From Hydractinia symbiolongicarpus (taxonomy: Eukaryota > Cnidaria > Hydrozoa > Anthoathecata > Hydractiniidae): a DNA stretch of 64,000 bases. The notes beneath the pieces were generated by a model that saw nothing but the letters and a program-made list of their open reading frames with translations, was not told the origin of the DNA and did no database searches. This document shows, piece by piece, positions 1-12,186 of the stretch. The DNA lies in the NCBI RefSeq assembly GCF_029227915.1, contig NC_079880.1, positions 20,584,501 to 20,648,500 of the forward strand, read 5' to 3'. Both the position numbers and the translations under genes were made by a program. The stretch's first letter is position 1, and each line of letters opens with the position of its first letter.

Positions 1-1468
1 CAATATCTAAGGTTCTGGGTGGTAACGGGCCTAAAAGTTTGTCTCATACGTGAATATTAATACTTAGTAATGGAGTGTAGCAAAAAAGAGTTGTTAGAAC
101 AAAAACTGCGAAAGAGGGGACAGAGTTTGTCTCTCCAAATAGGGTTAAGATAATCAAGGAGTAAATTTTAGTCCCCGATACATGGAATTAGTCGCTTTCC
201 ATCAATCAAGGTTAGGCACTAGGTAAGAAAGCAAAGTATATCACTTTGTACGGAAAGAAAATATTGCAATGAATTTTCTTTTTTGTTATCTCCTATAATC
301 TTTAAAGTTTATTGGTTAAAATATTCGATTGGCTTATGTAGAGACAAAGTTTAAACATTTCACTTAAGAATAGGTTAGTAGTAAGATTCCTCGGTAGCTT
401 TCAGTAAGAAAAGTAAGTGATAGTCGGAAAATATTTTTATTGGAAGATTAAGTTAGTCACCAACCAACAAAATTGATCACTTTTTCCTCGTCAGTTTTGC
501 CCTAACCCTAAAGATTTGATAAAATGCTAAGAAAATTAAGTTTCAGTTTTGCCGGCCATGTTTTTTCCAGTCTTTTTTATTTTCATTGATTGAGATGTTT
601 ACTAGAGCTTATCTCGTGCAGAGGATTTTTAACAAGTGTATTTTGAAAAAAAAAGTTTATTAACAGCAAGAGTATGTAAAAAACAAATTTCTTTTTGCGT
701 TTCGACAATTTTTTAATTATTTTATGTTGAATGAAGTATCTTGGTATGTAGACAGAATAGACAGCTCTTTTGAATTTATTTGAATGTGTTTACAGCTATG
801 TAGAGTACAAATAAATTGTATTTTAGACCTTCGTTTCTAAAAAATACAAATTCGGATTTGAATTGAAATTCAATGAAGATGAGTTTTTTTAAAAAAAACG
901 TTTTGTGTTTGTCTGTTTGTATGTTTTTTTAAATGACTTTGTTTTAACATATTTATTTACTACGAGATACGGAAAATATTATGAATAGGAACATCTTAAG
1001 AAGTATACGAACGGTAAAAAACAACATCACATACTGACATTCTTTGGGACAGATTTTAAGTTTAATTTCAAGACCGGCTGCTATCATTTTGTTGTAATTA
1101 CGCTGACATCAATGTAATTAAGCGAGATGAGCGTCCTTTGTGTTCCACATTTAGAAAAAACCCACTAATTTTGTTTTGATCAAATATTTCGTAACTCAAA
1201 TAATTGGTACAACTTGCGATCAACAAGGTAGATAAGCAATATTGTTATTAACTTCAAAAATTACGTTACGATTCGGAACCGTAAGATGGAGCGTTGTTAA
1301 TCAAAGCCTTAGTGGGGGAGTGTTATTGATGCTTTAGACTGTTTATAAGCACTGGCTTAGGCGCCTTTTATTAATTTCGTACAGCAGTGCAAAGCTTAGT
1401 GTCAACAACGGCTTAACGTAAACATTTTTACCGTACTAATAAAAAATATATTTATTGAAGTAACATAT
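1..1468. other. Upstream non-coding stretch
   Basis: I see no convincing coding region here. The sequence is AT-rich with frequent stops in all frames and no recognisable repeat that recurs elsewhere in the window. The last few hundred bases should contain the promoter and 5' untranslated region of the downstream single-exon gene, but no core element stands out. Confidence 0.5.
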
Positions 1469-2917
1469 ATGAAAGCCGATCGAAGAATGAACAAAGTTTT
1501 TGAAAAGCCAGTTGGACATACTAAACTTTCGCGAGCCTTGTCAGCTCATGAGACGGTATTTAGCGATTGTGCCAATTTCGACGCAAAAGCCTCCACATAT
1601 TGCCATGTGAATATTTTAGAAAGTGAAAAGCCAATCGCAGCGAGTTTAGTCAGGGCGTGTATACACGAGTTATCAAAACAGCATTTTTTATTGCGCGCAT
1701 GCGCAAGAAGAAACGAGGATGACGTTCATATCTTTGAAGAAATGAAAAGTTTAGACGAAAATGGAGACTGGATTCCTATAAAATGCTGCAAGATGGTAAG
1801 TCCTCATAGCTGGAGTAATTTATTAAGCGAAGAACTGAAACAATATCCGTTTGATTTTGTGAACGGACCAATGTGGAGAGTTGTTTGGGTCACGTGCGCG
1901 AAAGAACAACTCCAGCATCAATATGTGTTGCTGTTTATTGGCTCCCATGGTATCATTGATGCGAAATCTTCTGTTGACTTGTTTGCTAATCAATTTCTGC
2001 CTCGATTAAACAATTTGCTCGATAACTTAGTCACTGAAGACTTCCCGAAACCAATCAATATGACAAAATCTAGTTTGGAGTTGTTTTCTAATCTGGTGTG
2101 TCCTAAAGATTCCTTACAGAATTACCCAGTTCCTTGGATAAAAAGGAAAATTTTGAACTCTTTGATTTGGTTTCTGCGTAAAATTGGTCATAACGTAGAA
2201 CCTCCTGCTATGAAAGTAACCAGTGGCAACACAGATTCCTTCCCGGCTTTTTATCACTTTCAGATAGAGTCAGAACTTTTAAACAGGCTGCACACTGTAT
2301 GTCGAAAGAATTCGACTTCCATACACGCCATCTTGATGGTCATCTTAACCAATATTTTTAATGACGCTGGGAAAGTATTTCCTAACTTTAATGGCAAGAT
2401 TGGTCAGATCGTTTACCCAGTTGATCTTAGGAAATTCAATAAATTTCTCCATACATCGCCTTTGCCTTTAGGGTACCACGTTAGTATATTAACAAAGAAA
2501 GTGAGACCATGTCCAATGGAAAATGTTGATGGACTATTCAAATATGCTCAGAATCTTACTCGTGATGTCAGGAAATCCAATCAACCTATAGCAACGAATG
2601 AATTCCTATTACCCACCATATTGCTTGCAAGAAAAGATCTAGTGAAAGAGTTTCATAAGTTTATTCCTCAAAGCCTTGTGCTAAGCAACCTGGGAGATTG
2701 TGATCAGTTGGTAAACCATAAGCCAGAAGCTGGTGTTCAATTGACCGAGCAATATTTCTCAATGCCAGCATGGAATTCTATATTTGTAACCACATCAACT
2801 TTAAACCAAAAAATGCTTTTTTGCATCGGGTACAATAATAAATGGTTTGATGACAGTTTTGGAGAATTCATTGAAAAGAAAATGAGAGATTTGATAAACG
2901 AAATTGCTAACATTTGA
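1469..2917 (+). CDS. Condensation-domain/alcohol acetyltransferase-like protein, single exon
   Basis: This 482-residue frame reads without an intron. Near residue 160 it has SHGIIDAKS, matching the HxxxD active-site pattern of the CoA-dependent acyltransferase superfamily (NRPS condensation domains, alcohol acetyltransferases, PapA5-like enzymes). The N-terminus (LSRALSAHETVF) resembles the opening strand of these folds. PVDLRKF near residue 325, followed by a PLPLGYH segment, and SNLGDCD near residue 410 fit the second half of the two-lobed fold. The length is normal for a stand-alone member. There is no signal peptide or membrane segment. By family, such proteins transfer an acyl group from CoA or a carrier to an alcohol or amine; the substrate here is unknown. 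Only the first H and the D of the motif are seen, not the HH of many members. An AATAAA lies at 3644-3649. A second methionine at codon 7 could be the real start. Confidence 0.72.
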   Translation: MKADRRMNKVFEKPVGHTKLSRALSAHETVFSDCANFDAKASTYCHVNILESEKPIAASLVRACIHELSKQHFLLRACARRNEDDVHIFEEMKSLDENGDWIPIKCCKMVSPHSWSNLLSEELKQYPFDFVNGPMWRVVWVTCAKEQLQHQYVLLFIGSHGIIDAKSSVDLFANQFLPRLNNLLDNLVTEDFPKPINMTKSSLELFSNLVCPKDSLQNYPVPWIKRKILNSLIWFLRKIGHNVEPPAMKVTSGNTDSFPAFYHFQIESELLNRLHTVCRKNSTSIHAILMVILTNIFNDAGKVFPNFNGKIGQIVYPVDLRKFNKFLHTSPLPLGYHVSILTKKVRPCPMENVDGLFKYAQNLTRDVRKSNQPIATNEFLLPTILLARKDLVKEFHKFIPQSLVLSNLGDCDQLVNHKPEAGVQLTEQYFSMPAWNSIFVTTSTLNQKMLFCIGYNNKWFDDSFGEFIEKKMRDLINEIANI

Positions 2918-5270
2918 TAAGTAAGTTTAAATTCTGTATGATTCTGTATTGAATCAAGTATAATAGACTAGTTTTGTTACGCAAAACACATATCCTGTGT
3001 AAATATTTTTGTAAAGAAGTAAAATATAAAACCCGATAAAATCTTTCTCAGATTTATTTAGGATATTTTAGATTTCTATAGAGAATTTATTCTTTATAAG
3101 TTTGAAGCATTTGCTGATGCCGGTATGCGTCTGGTAAATGTAGCAGGTTAAATTTCGTATATCTTAATGGCTCTTATTTTTGGATTTTGAATAAATTCGC
3201 GAAATTATGTACCAGCGAAATACTATTCCAGGAACCATTCGCGAAAATCGATACTCAAGAAACGCCTATAAAAATAATGTTTTATTTATAATGAGAAGAA
3301 AAATATGAAAGGTTGTCGCCGAAAACTTTAACAAACGGTTTTTAGAAGTGCTTTAATGCAAATGTGTAGTTAAAAAAGCGTTTTCTTTTAAAAATAATGT
3401 TCTTATGTCATTCGTGAAGTTTTAGTAAGTCATTCGCCGAAAATTAATACTCGCGAAATGTATTTTTTTCGACAAACGAAAATAAGTGTTCCAAACACCA
3501 TTAAGATACATAAAATTTAATCTCCGCTCGAACGATTTTTTGACTTGCCTTGTTTAGTTTTATGTTATATTTTTGTAAATGAATTACAACCTTGTTAATA
3601 GACTTATTTTTAATACGAAATTTGAGTAGTAACTTTATAAACGAATAAAGTATATATATCAAGATTTTGTTTTTTACTTGGAATGCGACAGTTGTTACTA
3701 TAGCAACCGGTCACGTCGAATTCACGTGTCGGAACAAAGTTTCAAAATGTAATCGGATTGTGTTATTTGCGTCAAAGGACTTTCGTTTCAGTATTTTATC
3801 TAACGTCATCAAAACAGCACACTTCTGTGATATTATCGAATAATTCCAAAGAAAGGGAGAAAAAAAATTTTTTTAAAAATCTTATTAGTTATTTATTAGT
3901 AAAATTTTTTTCTCGCATGTGAAGTAAAAAATTCAGCTTCAATAGAAAATACTTAAGGAAGTGATCTTTGTTGTTTATGTTTCCTACCAACTTTCTTAAT
4001 ATCGACAATAGGAGCGCTATATTCGTGAAATTTACCAATCACATTTTATGGCATATTCCAAGTACTGAGCTGTAGACAGCTGATAAAAGCTTGAAAATGT
4101 AAATGTTCGGTCAATATAATTCCGCAATTTTAATAGCCTGTGATTAATAAATTACTTGCGGCTGTAATTGTCCAGTTTATAGCCACCCGCGAATATATGT
4201 AGTCAGAAAAAGAAGCTGTATAGTACAGATGCATAATTAATTCAATTAGCCAAAGCTATGAAAAATTAATGACAATAACGTTTCTGGGTGAACTAATAGT
4301 GTGGTCAATTCAACTGCACTTTTGTTATTCCTTTGAGTATTTAAAGAAATAGCTCTGATCCTTATACTAGTTCAGTGCTGGTCAATCCAAAATTATTGGC
4401 CAAATGCAAATGTATTGGTCAAATTCCAAAGTATGATAACTAAATGCTAACCAATCTCGAATGTATCTCTAGATACGTGCTTAAAAAAATCTTTAATGTG
4501 TTGATAGATAAGTACACCATAATTTTTACTGCACAATAAAACGCCCTGAATAATTTTTATTATTTCGTACGATATACGCCAACACCTGTACTCTGACAAT
4601 AAGATGTTGTTCATATGAGACATTTGGTCCGTTTAACCTGGCTGGCTAGGTTAGGCAGGCAGATTTTTTATTTACGTTCATATGAGGCGAGCTGACCCAG
4701 TTGGGCGAGCTGAAAAAATGACAAATGTTTGTTTATATATTGTACATCATTCTTAAGTAAATTACAAAGATTCTTCAAAAGAATGTAATCCATGAGAATA
4801 CTAACAAATAACGCTTACTTTGTCAAAACAACGATAAATACACAACAGTAAAATAAGCTCCTTTCTGTTTTGTTTTTTTACATGTTAAAGAATAGAAATT
4901 TATATATTTTTTGGTTGGAGTAAATGCCTAAAAAATTTATTTCTGCACTCAAATTTATTACCAATATTGAAACAAAACAGAGAAGCCGTTACTTTAGAAC
5001 AGTTTACTTGATCATTTTGTGAAAATGTGAATTTAAAATAACAAAACGTAATTGTTAATGCAGAAATTATCACGTTCGCATTGGTGCCTAATTACTTAAG
5101 TATTTATAATATCCCTTTTGTTGACAATAATTAAGTATAATTCAGTAACTTATTTATCAAAGCCATCCTGCTGTTAACTTACATAACGAAACAGTTCTGC
5201 ACCCTTTTTTACTAATTAGCACCATCAAATAATTTGCTTAGCTTTTGTTGAAAAGCACGTGAGCTCTGAG
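2918..5270. other. Intergenic stretch
   Basis: No gene or clear repeat was recognised. AATAAA at 3644-3649 is the first canonical polyadenylation signal after the acyltransferase-like gene and would give a 3' UTR of about 740 bases. Confidence 0.4.
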
Positions 5271-5278
5271 ATTATATA

Positions 5279-5505
5279 TAGGTGTATATTTATCATAGCA
5301 AATCCGTATTTCATTTCCAACAGAGAATGGTTCACCCCGATCAGACCTCTGATCATGACGGGCGAGTATAATGCGTGTAAGTCATATTGAAGAAGAACTA
5401 CTTTGTTCATCACTAACATACTGCCAAGCAGCGAGCGGGATTCGATCCGCGGTTCCCAGAACTGGGAGCCGCAGACGAACCCACTACACTACGTGCGGCA
5501 ATATG
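5279..5505 (-). repeat. tRNA-like repeat unit, copy 1 of a tandem pair
   Basis: On the minus strand, starting near 5503, is a tRNA-like head: an A-box-like TAGTGTAGTGGG and a B-box-like GGATCGAATCC (one change from GGTTCGANTCC) at the usual spacing. A roughly 150-base body continues to about 5279. The head is bracketed by an inverted repeat (TTCATCACTAACATA on one side, TATGTTAGTGATGAA on the other), so the transcript would close into a long stem around the tRNA-like core. A second copy follows 271 bases later. The acceptor-stem pairing beyond four bases is poor, so this is a tRNA-derived SINE-type element, not a working tRNA gene. Confidence 0.65.
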
Positions 5506-5549
5506 TTAGTGATGAACTCAGATAGTTTATCCGGATGGTGTTTATACAT

Positions 5550-5780
5550 ATAGGTGAATATTTATCATAGCACATCCGTATTTCATTCTCAACAGAGAAT
5601 GGTTCACCCCGATCAGACCTCTGATCATGACGGGCGAGTATAATGCGTGTAAGTCATATTGAAGAAGAACTACTTTGTTTATCACTAACATACTGCCAAG
5701 CAGCGAGCGGGATTTGATCCGCGGTCCCCAGAACTGGGAGCCGCAAACGAACCCACTACACTACGTGCGGCAATATGTTA
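5550..5780 (-). repeat. tRNA-like repeat unit, copy 2 of a tandem pair
   Basis: This is a nearly identical second copy of the unit at 5279-5505, in the same orientation with an offset of 271 bases. It differs by scattered substitutions; for example, the B-box-like segment reads GGATCAAATCC, and the outer inverted-repeat arm has decayed (ATTGATACG instead of AGTGATGAA). Copy 1 therefore looks better preserved. Confidence 0.65.
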
Positions 5781-6802
5781 TTGATACGTACATTGTGCTA
5801 AAGCTCCTTCTTCTTTTTTCAAAACTAGCCTCTTAACTATACCCGAAAACCTAATAGTATATTTTTGAAGCAATACAAGCCAATTTGGGAAGAATGTAGC
5901 TACGTAGTCAATATCTTTCTATAGCAGAAACTTTTTTTGTGATTCTCAAAGGTGTACTTTGTAGACAGGTTTCAATGTATATTGAAAATTAACTTAAATA
6001 ATAATTGTACCTAAATTTTTCAATAAGCTTAAATAACAATATTCTTCTAAGAATTAATCGGCAAGAAGTCCCTATGGCTGTTAAAATTTTGTTGAAGTGC
6101 CTACTATTTCTTGACTTGGGTTTCTTGCCGACCTTTGTTAGTTGATTTTTTTGCTTATCAGGCAAGTTGTTTGTTTCTGGTTTGCTGTTATTTTTTTATA
6201 CCAACTGTAAGTGAAGGGGATAAATAGGCGGGTGCAAGTTAAAAATTTCCGTTTTCCAGGCTGGTATTTTTTAGAGGGCGGGACTAATAAGGAAAAACGG
6301 AATGGTTTAATCCGTTCTTGGTAACTCATGTTTCCGTTGTACCAAGCATTTGTAATTTAAAAAAACATTGGTGGAACGGCGGAACGTGAACAACTTTCAA
6401 AACTCTTTGAAAATTATTTTATTTTCCCAAATCGTTTTTTCCGTTTTATTCTGTTTAGCCAAATAGTCTTTAGCTTAATAGAAGCATTGATCACTGAAAT
6501 CTTGCGGTTGTCACGGAAGTGTAAAAACCAGAATTTGTAGAATTAGTTTGCAAAGGATTGTGGTTACGTTTGCAAAGAATTGTAGTTATGCTAGCCTTGG
6601 CTCCAAGTGTTAGCAACGGACTGTGGTTATGCACAAGAAACGTTGGAATGATAATAATAACAACAACGTCTCCAAGTGAACTGATAGTGTGGTATTCAAA
6701 CTGCATTAATTGTAATCCCTAAAATATTTTAATTAAAAACACATGATAAATATGAAGGTGGGTCAAATACATACTAGCCAATTCCTAATGTTTCCATGTT
6801 AT
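5781..6802. other. Intergenic stretch
   Basis: I see no supported gene or repeat. Short open frames on both strands here show no family signature. Confidence 0.35.
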
Positions 6803-6985
6803 GTGATAGAGCGCGGACTTTAATTGTGTCTACTTAGCTCCAAATAAATATTATATACTCAAGGACCGCCCATTTAAGCCATGGCCCCTCCTGGTAATGT
6901 TAGATAGGGTATATCCCTCGATAGTTGTAAGGCTAGCCATGCAAAATATAAACATCTATTTATTTATCTCTATCTCTAATCTACA
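6803..6985 (+). repeat. SINE family A, 5'-truncated copy
   Basis: The 3' part of the SINE that is complete at 49914-50285: GAGCGCGG, then CCATGGCCCCTCCTGG, a TAGATAGGGTATATCCCTCGATA segment and the ending AAGGCTAGCCATG. It runs into a TATTTATC-rich tail. The tRNA-derived head is missing. Confidence 0.75.
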
Positions 6986-8399
6986 AGATCATGATTTCCA
7001 TAAATGATATATCTTGTCCCAAACTTTTCTCTGTTTCTGCAGTATACTAAAAAATCCCTATCCGCCCGGGCGCTTATTTTTACATTAGTAGCTACCGCTA
7101 ATAAACACCCCGGGTGCTTATTAATGGAGGCGCTCAAAATAGGGCGAGAACTGAAAAAGAAGTCCAGATAGGTCAGATAAGAATTGTCTGAGTTTTAAAG
7201 TAAGTCTTTTTAGCAACATTTTTTTCTCTATTGATTTTTTTAAAACAGCGTGAATCATCTTGATCCGAAACTATTCTGTTTGATGCGCGCAGCCATTCTT
7301 TCTTGATGAGTCAGTTTAATATTCTTTTTTTACGAGAGCTAGATAACACGAGTAAAACCTGTGACAAAGATTTGGATAGAATTCTGGTAAAAGGGGAGGA
7401 CTTACAAGAAAATGTACGGTTAAAAACAATAAAAATCAAAACAAATTCTGTTAAAAACAAGCTTAGCAATGACAAAGTATTAATGAATAACTAATTAAAA
7501 ATAAATTTCTTTTTTGTACTGATTGTCGTTGATTAAAACACCAACTATGATTTGATAATTGCGTTATTTAAGGTTCACTGTTTAGAAATTCAATATATCT
7601 TTCCTTGTTTAATCTTTGTGTCTCATCGCTTTAAATACTTCGCCACTGCAGCTCTTCTCCTTAGTGATTCATTTTCAACATTCGACAAATTAACTGACAT
7701 AGAAACTAAATGTTAAATCTAACAATGATTGATTGATTTCAGGCAAGTGGAAGATCTTAATTCGGATATTATGTTTAAAACACTGATACACAATGACTTG
7801 TGTTACAGTGGAGTATTATATAGGGTATTGACCCTAATAAACTAGATTGTAGGGTCAAAATTTTATGGATGGAGCTTAACCAAAATTTAGCTCAAAACAT
7901 AATGACAGTTTTTGATCACATTATTTTGATAAGAAAATCGTACCTATTTCTTTATTTTATTTGCCACCTCTAAATTTTCTAAAGCCTAAAACTTTAGAGA
8001 ATATAACTAACACAAACCAAATTTTGGTACCAATTTTATTAACATGGTCTAAAAGCATCCCACAACAACTTTCAAGTCGAAAACCCTCTTTTTAGTTAAT
8101 TTATTTTGATTTTTACAAGACAAGCCCAAAGGATAGTTTTCTCACCAGGCAAAATATTTTATATGGAGAGGAATAATCAAAAGTTCTGGTTACCCGCCGT
8201 TTTTAAAAGTAGAAATGCATTCTAACCAGCCTGAGTTTTCTAAAAAGTTAAATAACTTAATTATTTAAATTTCAAAACAATACCATCTCAAAATTTCGAT
8301 CTACGCATACACAGAAATGCAACGGGGGTTATTTTTCACAACAAAATAAACAAATTTGTTATTTATGTTATTATATATTCTTATTGATAGTTTTCACGA
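6986..8399. other. Intergenic stretch with a transposon-end fragment
   Basis: At about 7066-7145, the GC-rich motifs CCGCCCGGGCGCTTATTTT and CACCCCGGGTGCTTATTAA recur in a pattern typical of DNA-transposon ends, but no full element could be bounded. The 3' untranslated region of the thyroglobulin-domain gene (minus strand) should lie at the right edge. Confidence 0.4.
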
Positions 8400-11300
8400 T
8401 TAACAGTTCGGCATAGAAGGACCTGCTTGTCCGATTGCTTTTCCAGTCAGCGGATCCGCACACCAACACATGCCTTTTCGACATTGTACTGTTGAGTAAT
8501 CACCGTTACTATCGCAACGTGGCACAGAAACGCCAAGTAAGCCACGCTTTAAAAGAACCATACCTTGGTGTCTGGCATTGAAGCATGCTAAAAAATAACC
8601 CGAATTTTACTACGGAGTTTCAATATATAGAAGCTTTTTGGCATGTTGGGATGGAACTCGATATTGGCATGCTAGATCAATATAACTGCTTCTAGTTGCT
8701 AAGAATTTATAACTTATTCAGTTCAGGGAGTATGGGTAGCCTCGACTCCACAATCTCTTGATCCCTGAACCGTTATGAAATCTTCAAAAAAGGCAAAATG
8801 CCCTCAATCTCGTTTCCAGAGTTTCTTTTTCGCTTTTTGGATATGCACGAGGAGCCACATATAAGAAAGCAAAAAGGAAGCCTTGGAAACAAGATTAAAA
8901 CTGCCTTGGGAACGACGTTGGAAATATGGAATCTCTCATATTTATAGTTTCTCATGAAATATCCGCTTTAACAAGCAATGAAGTTGTATCAAAGATGTTT
9001 TTTGTCGTTCTTAGATAATTGGAGTGCAATTGGAGTGTAATACTTTCTTCAGGGAAAGGTTCTCAAGTATTATAAAGGCATTCTCGTTTCCAGGGCTCTT
9101 TGAGATTAAAACCGTCGAGAATGTCGAGTCGAGAATGTTATAAAGGTCTTCAGTTTGACGTTTTCGTAGGCACTATTTTGTCCAATCCTCTCTTTTCTTG
9201 CCTGAGTTAATTAATCTTAATCTCTTTGATAATAGCCGTATTCCGTCTCTCTGTATGTTACGGAAACACGAATATCAAATGCGATATATTTTTATCCACT
9301 TTGCTGCGACGAATAAATATAAAGGACGGGCGAACCCATGGATTTTTCCACAGGCAACGACTAATCTCTATTAGCGGCTTTTTTTGAAAAAATGGTGCGC
9401 GCCCGATTTCTACTGACCTCTGTTTTTCTGTTGGACGTAGCTTAATTTCGGAATAATTTCGGAATCGCGCCAGAACCAGATAAACAACATGCCACAAAGC
9501 CATTTCAGTTTGGAGGCGATGGTGTCAAGTTTTCAGATCTGTTTGACCTTTTTATCTTCTCTAAGCTTTTTAATTTTGTAGTGCTTGTTTTCACATGTTA
9601 AGGCACATATATTATACACGCTTTTTTACCCATGTACAAATCTTAAATAACCAATTTTAACGCTATTCGGTCCGGGGTTTTTCGAACATACTATGACCGG
9701 GGGGCGGATTCCGACCCCCCCCCCCCCCCCCCCTCAATAACTTTTCATAGGATTGTTCAAATTGAATCAAACTTGGCACACTTATAGTACGTCATAAAAG
9801 GAACAAAATGGCGGTAATAAATTTTTGCTTGCGTCAGCACATTTTCTGTGACGTCATCAGAAGCTTGAAAATTGTTAAAAATGCCACTATCTGCTTAAAA
9901 TATAATTACTTTTGTTCTAGAGTGAATTTTTACATTCTGTTTGAAGTTTCTGAAAGCTAAATAAATATTTTTTAACATATCTTCCGGTTTTTACATGGAT
10001 CGGTTAAAAAATTGCCAAAAATTGCCCGAAAATCCGTTTTTTCCCATTTTTGGGTAAAATCCGACAAAATCGGGAAATCGGATTAGTCACGTGTCAAAAT
10101 TATTCAAAATGATTCTTCTTGATGAAACAAAGTTGTGTTGCAAGTTTCAAGTTCTAAGGATAATTCTAACAGGAGTTATTATATTCTTCCCATTATAAGG
10201 ATTTCATAGAGATTTTAGGGGTAGTTTCGAGTAATGGCCAATATCAAAGCCTCTGAAAGGTATAGGACCTAAAAATTTAGCATGGAGGTGTCTAATAGAT
10301 AAATGTTGAAACTCAGTAAGTATTATAGCCATATAGGAAGGCAATCAGGAGTTATTAAAAAGAAACCGTCAGGGGGGGGCGGAATCCGCTCGTTTTGTTA
10401 CGGAAACACTAAATGCGACATATAAAGGACGGCCCCGTGGATTTTTCCACGGGTCACCGACTAGTTTTAATTTTACTCTTTAATACAATGGGTTATCGCA
10501 ACAAACGCTAATACAACCTCTATGTCTGGCATACTTTTAACGAAAGATGAAGAATGTATTCAAAAATGAGTATGGCAAATTGTATACGACAAAATGGTAC
10601 GGTATGTATGGCACAAAAGAATATGATAAAGCTATCTAATCTTGGGGATTATATATAGTGAGGTAAATTTTAATATTCTAGAAAAATGAAATTTTTTTGC
10701 TGTTTAAAAAGTATAATAGAATACCTTATTTGAAATTCCCATTATAAGGTAACAGCTAGGCATTCTTAAGCGATTGTTTCTCATCGTAAGGTGAATAAGA
10801 GGTTCAAGAAGTGCGAGAAAAAAATTTAAACCGTTGACTACAAAAGAATATGGAAGTTTCATTTTAAGTAATACCAAACTAAAGTTAAAATACCAAAAAA
10901 AGAACTATCCAATGTGACGCAACTTGCAACAATTATTATCGAACACCCAAAAATTGTTTTTTGTGCATTGCATAAGGTCGAACTGAAACAACTTATTGTA
11001 CTTACGTGTGAGTTCACAGTTTTCTGGTCTTGCAAACCTCACTCTTGTTCCAAGAACTTCAACACCCGATTGTGGAAACACACAGTAGCAGTACCCCTCT
11101 AAAGAAGAATCGAATTAACAATAAAGAATGTGAAGATGGTGGAATTGTATCATGATATGCATCACTTATGTGTAAATAACCTTAGACCTACCTAAATAGG
11201 CCTACCTTGTGAGAAAAAAATATAATTTTCAACCACGCCCATACAACCACGCCCATATATATTGACCTATACACAACTACTTTTATCTAAACTCTTCCCT

Positions 11301-12186
11301 AGGGCATCTTGTATCTTTTCTGATATTGAACGGTATAATACCAGGCGTTGGGAACGAGGTTGGCCGTTATCAGCATTTTTGCTGCATGTGAAGGCTATTC
11401 ACATGCATCGTATTTTCGTTACACTATCAAAACTGCAATAACTCGCTGTTTATAGGATATATATTTTGCGTATTTATTTTCATCTGGTAGGAAGAACAAG
11501 TTTGTGTGAATTAACAACAACAGATTGTCTGGTAATAAAATTTTCAAACTAACCATGGCACTGCATCTCCTCATAAGTGGCATCTGAATTACATTTTGGT
11601 ATAAATGCTCCCAACAACGGCTTTCCATCTTGTCCTTTCGCCTTGCTTAAGTCATCAAAACAATCTCCATAAACCCCTGTCAATAAATATAAACAAGTCA
11701 AATATATACAGATGTGTTTACAGAGCAAATCGAGATAAGGAGTAAGAATTGTCACGAATTACATTTTACTTAACAATACGTTTATACCAATTTACTACAG
11801 TTAGCTATCAGTAACTCGAACACTAATTTTTTCGGATAACTGAAACTTTTTACTCAAGAAAAGGACATTAAACTAGATATGGCAGAACTGTTTTTTTGGT
11901 TTTATTAATTTCTGATGTAATATAGATAGATAATGTTGTCTGCCAAGAAAAATTCAATTTACAAGGAACTTGCATGCCTTTTTTAATGCCAAGATTGCAC
12001 CTTTTTTCGGTAACTGCTGCTCCACCACCAAATCCGACTAAACGGAGGAGCTTCGTTTAACTTGAACAATCGTTTTCCTCGGTGCTTTAAAGAATTGAGT
12101 TACTGGGAGTTAACTGTATGTAAATAGAAAGCTTGCTTACCACTTAAAGCAATTGCTAACACGGACAAGCCAATTATCGCGTTCAT
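8400..12186 (-). CDS. Secreted protein with two thyroglobulin type-1 domains (4 exons, 149 aa)
   Basis: Exons, in transcript order: 12141-12186, 11554-11676, 11006-11098, 8400-8587. All junctions are GT-AG and the phases (1,1,1) close to give 149 residues. Residues 1-19 form a short signal peptide (NAIIGLSVLAIALSG core). Domain 1 (C21 to about C83) has the order C..PKC..QC..CYC..C; the family CWCV signature reads CYCV. Domain 2 (C89-C149) is canonical, with LLKRGLLGV, VPRC, VQC, CWC and a TGKAI segment. Its sixth cysteine is the last residue of the protein. Thyroglobulin type-1 domains usually bind and inhibit papain-like cysteine proteases or act as extracellular binding modules, so a secreted protease inhibitor is the favoured guess. 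The exon boundaries split domain 1 but leave domain 2 in one exon. Intron 3 contains repeat elements. Confidence 0.93.
8803..8906. repeat. Fold-back element, CTCGTTTCCAGAG family
   Basis: Inverted arms: CAATCTCGTTTCCAGAG with a CTTTTTCGCTTTTTGG segment on the left, and GCAAAAAGGAAG then TTGGAAACAAGATT on the right. It lies in intron 3 of the thyroglobulin-domain gene. Its ends match the palindromic elements at 13061-13131 and 29915-29984. Confidence 0.5.
9228..9364 (+). mobile_element. Short degenerate Helitron-like element
   Basis: It starts with a TAATAGCCGTATTCCGTCTC segment that resembles the 5' end of the elements at 19589-23634. It ends with a CATGGATTTTTCCACAGG hairpin remnant followed, 8 bases on, by CTAA (CTRR) and T. 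It lies in intron 3 of the thyroglobulin-domain gene. Confidence 0.5.
9660..10464 (+). mobile_element. Helitron-like non-autonomous element
   Basis: The 3' end is diagnostic: a perfect 8-bp stem with a TTTT loop (CCCGTGGATTTTTCCACGGG), then a short spacer, CTAG (10461-10464) and T. The internal part (about 9735-9960) recurs in the opposite orientation at 14500-14700, with shared segments around CAAATTTGGCAC and TTTTTACATTCTGTTT. There is a poly-C run at about 9714-9733. The 5' boundary is approximate. Confidence 0.6.
11287..11368. repeat. Short inverted-repeat element ending in AACGAGGTTGG
   Basis: An about 80-bp element with GGGCATCTTGTATC near the left end and CCAGGCGTTGGGAACGAGG at the right end. 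It matches the element at 57804-57882 at both ends while the middle differs. It is in intron 2 of the thyroglobulin-domain gene. Confidence 0.45.

Noticed and set aside
5426-5505. Functional tRNA gene on the minus strand
   Set aside because: A- and B-box-like motifs exist, but the acceptor and T stems do not pair properly; two near-identical repeat copies fit a SINE-type element better.
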